In this document: positions 57,081 through 64,000 of the stretch, in pieces | How the letters are laid out: the number at the start of each line of letters is the position of its first letter | Numbering within the stretch: the first letter of the stretch is position 1 | Origin: Pegea sp. RAD2-039 | Taxonomy: Eukaryota; Chordata; Thaliacea; Salpida; Salpidae | DNA length: 64,000 nt | Assembly: GCA_034620365.1 (NCBI GenBank) | Contig: JAQGEQ010000091.1 | Coordinates: 434,001 to 498,000, forward strand | Direction of reading: 5' to 3' | Program-made: the position numbers and the translations under genes | The notes under the pieces: generated by a model | The model's database searches: none | What the model was told of the DNA's origin: nothing | What the model saw: the letters and a program-made list of their open reading frames with translations, nothing else

Positions 57081-58479
57081 GAAACAAATCATTTGTGTCA
57101 TCTTTTTATCTTCATTTCAAACCAAATTTATCCAAATCTTGAATACTTTGTTGTGTAGAGTGAGATAAGTCGGTTGATAATCCATTCTGCTTCGAATTTC
57201 ATAATCAAAGATACGCCACAAGTCCAGAAAGTATCTTTCTCAACTATAATTCCACTTTCTTGTGCTTGCTTTGTAGAAGTAGACCCAGACAGAAACCGAC
57301 ATTCCTTGGACTTTGGTACCACTGTATCAGATCACTGAACATAGGGTCTAAAAGTACACTGCTGTATTATAATCAAAACCCATACGCAAGTACCTCTCTC
57401 TATTTACTGTTCTAAGAGATAATTTATCAGTTGTAAGGATTGCTTTTACCAAATTAATCTTTCACCAAAATATTCTAGAAGTAAATTCGTCAACAAAAGG
57501 TATTTTTAGGGGTGAAAGATTAAGTCGTGAAACTTATGGTAATAGTCCAGGGCTTCTCGAACGCGGTCCCTGATGACTCTTCGTGTGGTCCCCGACGAGT
57601 GTTTCAAAATTTAAAAAATTTCTTTCTCAATTTCTAGTAAATTTTCATCAAAGAACATTTTATTGTTTTCTACTTTGTAGAAAAGTGACGAAACGGCTTG
57701 ACTGAAAAAGTGAAAGTAGCTAGATAGTAGTAGTCACATTACATTGAGTAATTAAGAAATGTGGTTTTTCTGACAAGATTTACTTAAATTGATAACATTC
57801 TAATCTTATAATAAGTGTCACTTATTCGTGTTTATTTCTATAAATAATTAATTTTCAAATAGAAATAGATTACAGGGAGTAAAACCACTTATGTTGTTCG
57901 TAATATAAACCCTTTTAATGTTAATAAGTACTGTAAAATTCATTCTTTAACTTATAAGCAGAAAAATTTACAAGCTCTTCGGCTAGCTCACAGGATGTTT
58001 ATATCATTACTGAGATGAATTAACAAATATCTTTAAGACATTCTACAAACCGAGTCATCTAACATCTCAAACACTCTGCAACATGTACAGCTGCTTCCGC
58101 TTTAAAATAACTCTTTGTATGAAGTATTTGGTTACAATTAGTTTAAACTTACGAACTTTTATTAATGTGAAAAATGTACTGCTCTTGACTACTAAAGATT
58201 AAAAACAATTTTTTAGAGATACTTCTTTTTCTTAAATCAAATCAGCAACTAACTTTTCAAAGAGAGTTGCACAACACTACATACAAACAAACAAATGACT
58301 TATCATATCAATCATAAATTAATAATGAAACTCTTACTGACTTCAAAACAAGTAATAAAATCTCTCAAAATAAAATAATGAAACTCAGCCATCAAAACAA
58401 TTATCCTATTAATCATACATAATAGTAGAAACATTTGTATTATGAGTAAAACTTAAATACTTTCGATGTAGTTAAAAAG
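57081..58479. other. Convergent intergenic region, MRPS31 to UBAC1
   Basis: An open frame at 57128-57322 (minus strand, 64 codons, contains CRFLSGSTSTKQAQESG and FWTCGVSLIMKFEAEWI) looks protein-like but is unidentified; it may be a transposon relic. A hAT-like end lies near 57549. Otherwise AT-rich. Confidence 0.35.
57549..57602 (+). mobile_element. hAT-like transposon terminal sequence (solo end)
   Basis: CAGGGCTTCTCGAACGCGGT followed by ...GTGTGGTCCCCGACGAG resembles the CAGGGNTTCTCAAAC...GGNCCCC ends of hAT (Charlie/ZBED-type) elements. It is a GC-rich island in AT-rich DNA. No matching inverted end was found downstream, so it is at best a fragment. Confidence 0.35.
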
Positions 58480-59586
58480 TTAGTTTGGTGTTGAAGTCAT
58501 AGAAAACTTATTATACAGTTTTAGAATTTGCAAAATCACATTCCCAACAGCGCTTTCATACGCCCAATTATTTCGTCTCCATGGATTCTCAACCATGTCT
58601 TCAAGAGCTTCAACAACCTTTGAATCATGAAGTCCAACATGGATAGTTGGGTTTGCCAAAAGTGCTTTATATAGATCACTATCTTCTGATAGAGGTTCAT
58701 CAACATCTCCTTGTGTTGTTCTATCACCTAATAACCAATCACAAGCTGAGTTTGGATTATTTCCACTGATTCTAAGAGCTTGGACTGATTCTTTTTGAGC
58801 AAATCCCATAGCTAATAAGTTTTCAAGATGTGTAGGGTTTGGTTTAAACTGTCTAGCTCTCGATTTGTAGCTATGTGTAGATTCACTTGTAGATGCAGAC
58901 TCCTGAGAGGTCTCTGTATCATTTGTTGCTGTTTGGTGAGTAGTATTACTAAGTAACCATTCTGTGGCTGATTCTTTATCCATGTTGCTTATTATCAACG
59001 CTTTTTTTGCTCTCTCTTCAGAAAAGCCCATATCCATCAGCTGAGAGACTAATACAGGATCAATACTTTCATCAGATACTGGATTATTTGGATTTTCAAA
59101 ATGCATAAACTTATATGAAAGTTCTAATAAAGCAAGAAGAACTTTTCTGAGTGTTTGTTCAACTTGACTTGATGAGCTGTCAGTATTTGAAGTGCTTGGA
59201 ATTTTTTTATCATTAATTTGTAGTGGTATATTTTCAGTCACTTGTTGAATCAAAGCAGCTGAAGGTGCTTCAAACGCCTGATTACTTCGAGTTACAGAAC
59301 TTTTTTGATTCGGAATTTTCACCAACAAAATGTTGTCACCGTTTTCAAGTTTTTCATCTCTAGCTGTACTGAACTCTGCTAAAGATCGTGGCTCATCATT
59401 TATATGAACAAGTTTATATTTATAATTCTGATCCTCATCTTCACAACCCATTTGTTTTAAGATAAGCTCTTTCAATCTTTCAATTGGAGTATTTTGAAGA
59501 TAACTTACTTTTACCGTATTTCCATACATGTCACTTACATCAAGCCAGTTACTTTGAGAGGCTTTGAGGCTGACCTTTCCATCCAT
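58480..59586 (-). CDS. UBAC1: UBA domain-containing protein 1 (KPC2), intronless
   Basis: 368 aa in a single exon (human 405). An N-terminal ubiquitin-like fold (about 12-95; LKELILKQMGCEDED, YKLVHINDEPRSL, DNILLVKI) is followed by a linker and the helix VEQTLRKVLLALLELSYKFM. UBA1 lies at about 178-215 (LVSQLMDMGFSEERAKKALI) and UBA2 at about 256-290 (LENLLAMGFAQKESVQALRI, ACDWLLGDR). The C-terminal STI1-like region has SDLYKALLANPTIHVGLHD and LEDMVENPWRRNNW (human FEDMLENPLNSTQW). UBAC1 is the adaptor subunit of the KPC E3 ligase that targets p27Kip1 and NF-kB p105. The vertebrate gene has many introns, so this is a retrocopy or an intron-loss gene; the frame is intact. A T-rich AG acceptor (59596-59597) lies 9 nt before the ATG. 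Confidence 0.95.
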   Translation of the reverse strand: MDGKVSLKASQSNWLDVSDMYGNTVKVSYLQNTPIERLKELILKQMGCEDEDQNYKYKLVHINDEPRSLAEFSTARDEKLENGDNILLVKIPNQKSSVTRSNQAFEAPSAALIQQVTENIPLQINDKKIPSTSNTDSSSSQVEQTLRKVLLALLELSYKFMHFENPNNPVSDESIDPVLVSQLMDMGFSEERAKKALIISNMDKESATEWLLSNTTHQTATNDTETSQESASTSESTHSYKSRARQFKPNPTHLENLLAMGFAQKESVQALRISGNNPNSACDWLLGDRTTQGDVDEPLSEDSDLYKALLANPTIHVGLHDSKVVEALEDMVENPWRRNNWAYESAVGNVILQILKLYNKFSMTSTPN

Positions 59587-61379
59587 TTAGAAAAGCTAAA
59601 ATTGAATGAACCAATAAAAGTCTAATTAAATATAAAAAATAAATCAATCTGATCAAAAATATGTTTATATTTGAGTTAGAAGAATAAATAAATTCTGAGA
59701 AATAAATATAATAATATATATAACTGGTTCAAGAATATATTCATACCATTTTTCATTAACAGAAACATCTATTGCTTTACAAATATATCAATGACAACTT
59801 TGCTATGGTATTAAAGGTATTCCAACTATAATTAAAAACCCTGGCATCATATATTCAGTTGTTTCTGATTTACTTTTACAAATTCGCAGAAGATTGATCT
59901 TGTGTTTCTTCACAAGCCCTTTTATCTTTACATTTATCCATACAATCTATTTAAAAGATGTATAAGTATCTGGTTCATTTAAAAAATAATATTAATTTAA
60001 ATAATAAACAAAAAGCTCAAAATATTAACATCTGATGCTTTGACTTCAGAGGAGAAACAAATTATAGTTTAGGTAATGATTTTGGAGATATAAGAAACTT
60101 GAAAAAAGTTTAAAACACAAGTACAAGAATAAAGTGGCTCATTTTTTCAACTCTTTAAATTTATTCTAAACTTTATCAAATACAGACTTTTCTTGATAAA
60201 AAGCTATTTTAAAAAATATAATTTTATTTAAGTAACATGAAAATTGAAAAAAGAAACTTAATAAATTAAAATTGAATACATAGAAATATAAAATTAATAA
60301 TAATATATTCAATGTACTTGAATAAGATACAATCAATTAGTTTAGTGCTTGATAATCATTGCTAGTTTTATCAAGTTCGATTGAAAACAGTTTTAAAACT
60401 TATAACAAGTAAGAAGTAAATTTTGCAAACTAATCAAACTATAAAAAAAGAAATAAAATAAAAGATTAAACTTTAATAGCAAAAGATGAGCAAAAAAGAT
60501 AACTAAACTACTAAAAAATGATTTATTCATAAAAAGCATCCAACCTAAATAATCAATATCTATTAAGTTATTAAATATCTGAAAGTTATTAAAACTGAAG
60601 CAAAAGCTTGAATGATCATTATTTTATAATCATAAAAATAATTAACAAATTCGGTTTACAAAACCAAAGTTTTGAAAACAATACAAAATTTAAATATCGA
60701 TTGACGGTTTGTTATTAAAATGATTTTAAGCAGACTTACTGTTTTGGCTTATGTAAAAAGTCAATTTAGTTACTTTTCGTTCACAACTAAGAAATTCTAA
60801 ACCGTAAAATATAAAGAATTATATGAGTAATTTACAAAACAGTCTTATATTTCACGCTTGAGTAAGTTAACAAAAATGGTTTATTACCGTAAAAAGGTCA
60901 TTATAAAATTCACCTTTAGAGTCTTATTTTACAAAAAATATAACATTTGCAAAAATGCTATTGAATAATGAATTATCAATATGCCTTTCAAAACTCAAAA
61001 CTATTACAGCTAATGTTGAAAATTTTCATGATATTGATTGCTAACAACACAGATGAGTTTACAATAAGATCATAACCATTTCTTCTCACAATCTTCTGTA
61101 ATAATTAAACGATATAGCACTTCAGTTGTTGAAATGATATAAGTAATTAACTGAGCCTCGTTACATTAAAGTCTATATAATGTCATATAACAGTAGAGTA
61201 TTTTGCCTTTGACGTAAATGTGTTATTTCATTCATTTTTATATACCTGGGATATTTGGTAATAAACTATGTTGTGGGTAGCGTGTATCATTGGTATACTT
61301 ATCATTGTTGTTAGTCGCCTTCTTACAAATTTGAATAAAACTCTAATAAAGAGTCATTTTCATTACAATTTAGATAGAT
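59587..61379. other. AT-rich DNA upstream of UBAC1
   Basis: No gene recognised. The composition becomes less AT-rich after about 61200, toward the retroelement relic. Confidence 0.4.
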
Positions 61380-61930
61380 AGAATCCAGCAATGATGTACG
61401 TCTTGATAAAAGGTGGGTTATTTAGGGCGCTTATTGATACCGGGTCCTCGAAGAGCTTTGTAAGGGAAAGGTTGCTCGAAATTTAAAGTTCACAAAACTG
61501 AAAATCCATTTAACGTGGAGATGGTTCAGTCGTCTAATGTTTGTGAGATAAGCAAATTTTGCAAAGTGAACCTCCAACTGATATAAATATTTGTCATGGA
61601 GAACCTCTGTGTTGAGGTGTGGCTAGGAAGAGATTTCCTGTGAAGTCATAAGGTGGTGTTCATATTAAGAGGTTCTCAAGAAGACTTAGTAGCAGAGACT
61701 AAGGATTTTTGTGCAGTGGTCAAAGCTATTGTCAGTCCCTCATTGTTATTTACCTTAGACCAGGCTTAGCCCTAAACCAGGCCAGAGGCCGGTAGCCGCC
61801 AAATCCAGTGATATCATCGAAAGATCTGAAAATACATTCGAGAGGCGGTCAATAAATGGAAAGGGGCGGGGACAGTGAGGTCTAGCAATAGTCCATAGAG
61901 GGCTCAATGTGTAGTGATTAAAAATCGAGG
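61380..61930 (+). mobile_element. Ty3/Gypsy-like pol fragment (protease and RT start), decayed
   Basis: A retropepsin-like stretch GGLFRALIDTGSSKSFV (active-site DTGSS) at about 61410-61460 is followed by ENPFNVEMVQSSN and VEVWLGRDFL, then HKVVFI (61505-61665). After stops, the protease-RT junction pattern EAVNKWKGAGTV..SSNSPWRAQCVVIK (61845-61925) matches Gypsy pol (IREEVxxWxxAGxVxPSNSPWRAQxVVVK). Several stop codons, and no RT catalytic core, integrase or LTR seen. An old, inactive remnant. Confidence 0.78.
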
Positions 61931-64000
61931 AAGAGTAGAATATATATAATCTTTATTGTTTTTGTATAAACAAAACTTTCATCAACACTTTCAATCAAAA
62001 TTTATTTTTGGAAATCTTTGAAAGCTCACATAAAGATGTCTGACTCAGAAGATTATGTCTTGTTGATTTGTTCGGATTTGGAAGTTGATATATATCGAAA
62101 CATAGAGAACATATTTTTAATTACTGCTGATTAGGAATACCGGTTGATATATATTTGTAAAGATTAATTTATTAACCTATAAAAATTAAAAATACTTATA
62201 CTTTTGGAATAAAATAGAACTTGTTAATGAAGCAAGTTTTAACTTTTTTTTATTTTAAAGCCGCGTTTTTCTATATTTAAGTTGAATTTATCGGGTAAAA
62301 TTTTATGAAACAAAAATGTTCAATATTTTTCTTAAAAATATAAGTCAAAGTGCTTTGAACATTTTATACTTTGAAAAGTTAATATTAATAACAAATTAAT
62401 AAATGTTTAACTTCAAAATGTCTTTTGATTTATTGAAAGCCCTGACTTTAAAAAATGTTTTGCAGTAATTAGATAAACTTCTTATTTTCAAATAAAATGC
62501 TTTAAATTGTTTGTAAATTTATCTTACTACTTGCCGTCATAGCTAGCGTAAAAGCCTTTATACTTATAAGATCAATACATTTTTTTGACGTTTATAAAAG
62601 TGATGATCTCATTCCTTATCGAAATTATAAACATTGTTACTAAGGTAAATGCGGCTGCCTGTCAGTTTATCATTGACAGGCATAATATAAACTTATGACA
62701 AAACTTTCCTGATCAACTTTTAACTAGATCTTCTTCCCAAAAGTATATAATTAAACCTTTGCAATTGAATTAAGAAAAGAGCGTTTTGTGAGATAGAGTC
62801 CCCGGGGTGTTTTCGTTTATAATAACATTTGTTATGCGTCAGTTGAAGAAAAAAACTAAACAATTTTTACTTTTGTAGCTTATAATTAGTGTTATCATGT
62901 ATTTACTTCATCTTCTTCATACTTTAAGCAATTAGAGAATAATTTCAAGTAATTTTTTAGTGAAGTTTGCTAAGAGTATTGTAAATGATGTTTGAATACC
63001 GATTATTCAACTAAAGTGAGGTAATTCTTTGCTTGAATTTTGAAATAAAACCAACAAATCTTTTTTACATTTTTCAACTTTTTCTAGCAAATATGCAAGT
63101 ATTCATTTCACACAAATCATTAATTGTGTATTTTGTTAGTAATATTGATGCATGTGTCAAAAACTTGAGTCTGTTTCATATTACCCTCTTTTTTATTCGT
63201 TTACAATCACCTAAAAGCATAAATTATAAATTTAGTTAAAAAATGAGCTTGGTTATGAATAAAACGGTAGTTTTTTGTTATGTTGAAATTAATTGGATTT
63301 GAGAGACCATCGAAAGAGACCTTTGTAATGTCTTTGTTTGTTTTATTATAAGGTCACTATATTGATTAAAATATGATGCCAGATATTTAATTTGAGGGCT
63401 TTAAAACTTTAGAATCAACTTTGCAAAAACAAACTTTTGACTTACTTGAATTTGTAGTCTCGACAAACAGTAAATAGACATGCATAAATAAATAGTTAAT
63501 AACATTGATGTATTATTTATATTTTTTTTCGGTTTTCAATTTTAAGCTTCTTAAACTTGAAATTATGCAAAAAAATAGTTGCAAACAGTAAAAGCAAATT
63601 GACATTTGAGTTTCATAGTTGAGTAATTAAAATAAACTGTGCATGACATGCTGAAAGAACTTCTGTATTAGCATTAATAGTCAAATAATGACTTACCTTT
63701 TGAAATAATTTCAAATATTTTTTTGAATATTTATTTCTTATCTCTAAATTGATTTTAATATTTAATTTATTTTTCAGATGATACCTATTTTCCTGTTAAA
63801 GTGATATTATTTTAATCGATCTTAAAATTTAATTTAATCTTATAGTGATTAGTTAAAGTTTTTAAAATTCTTTACTTGAACTAAAAGCTAGAAAGGAATA
63901 TTGTTTTGAGCAATTATATCTTTAACTTATTTAATTTCATATTAAAAACAGAATTGTTAGTCAATAAATCATTATAATCTAATGAGAAAACTTCTTCAAA
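61931..64000. other. AT-rich DNA to the window end
   Basis: No supported gene. A perfect 8-bp stem (GCCTGTCA 62657-62664 / TGACAGGC 62674-62681, 9-nt loop) is the only local structure noted. Confidence 0.4.

Noticed and set aside
62657..62681. Perfect 8-bp stem-loop as a regulatory RNA or terminator
   Set aside because: No gene near it, and one such stem per tens of kb is not surprising.

Overview
This is an AT-rich (by eye about 70-73% A+T) nuclear window from an invertebrate animal. Its genes are animal housekeeping genes with GT-AG introns, many only 46-60 bp long. A tunicate (ascidian-like) source fits best. Most start codons sit 7-30 nt downstream of a pyrimidine-rich AG with no obvious upstream exon, as expected for spliced-leader trans-splicing. 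One gene pair is operon-like, with a 1-nt gap. The protein set is chordate-like. The assignment is an inference; no ribosomal or mitochondrial marker is present.

Layout. 1-3.6 kb: the last exon of an unidentified + strand gene, tail-to-tail with a glycerate kinase gene (GLYCTK) that carries a frameshifting 46-bp tandem duplication. 6.5-7.4 kb: an intronless mitochondrial carrier of the UCP4 type. 9.0-11.0 kb: two tandem TMEM205-family genes with the same intron positions and the same 181-aa length. 11.9-14.1 kb: two retrotransposon relics. 14.6-15.5 kb: TRIQK. 17.2-19.2 kb: a MIEF1-microprotein-like LYR protein followed after one base by CAAP1. 19.6-21.9 kb: PRPF31 (10 exons). 23.8-25.9 kb: CEP43/FGFR1OP with a decayed duplicated exon. 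27.75 kb: a short inhibitor-2-like gene (PPP1R2). 31.0-36.5 kb: a nine-exon calmodulin-like EF-hand gene with a long basic N-terminal extension, a TATA+CRE promoter and two intronic minisatellites. 37.2-37.7 kb: a 19-bp minisatellite. 38.1-39.6 kb: CTDNEP1 (8 exons).

42.4-51.1 kb is the most interesting part. A segment of about 2.2 kb is present twice (about 43.0-45.2 and 48.9-51.1 kb), with a non-LTR retrotransposon between the copies. Each copy holds a three-exon gene for a 78-aa secreted peptide precursor: signal peptide, short acidic stretch, then a cationic amphipathic C-terminus ending in Gly. Exons 1 and 3 are identical between the copies, while the 37-nt exon 2 has five differences, four of them amino-acid changing. 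It resembles an antimicrobial or other secreted peptide family under local diversification.

52.3-64 kb: an unidentified membrane-protein ORF, a second fragment of the same LINE family, MRPS31 (8 exons), a hAT-like end, an intronless UBAC1 gene, and a decayed Ty3/Gypsy-like pol fragment. The rest is AT-rich non-coding DNA in which I see no supported gene.

The housekeeping genes do not form a pathway. The possible functional linkages are the LYR/CAAP1 dicistron, the TMEM205 pair and the secreted-peptide pair.
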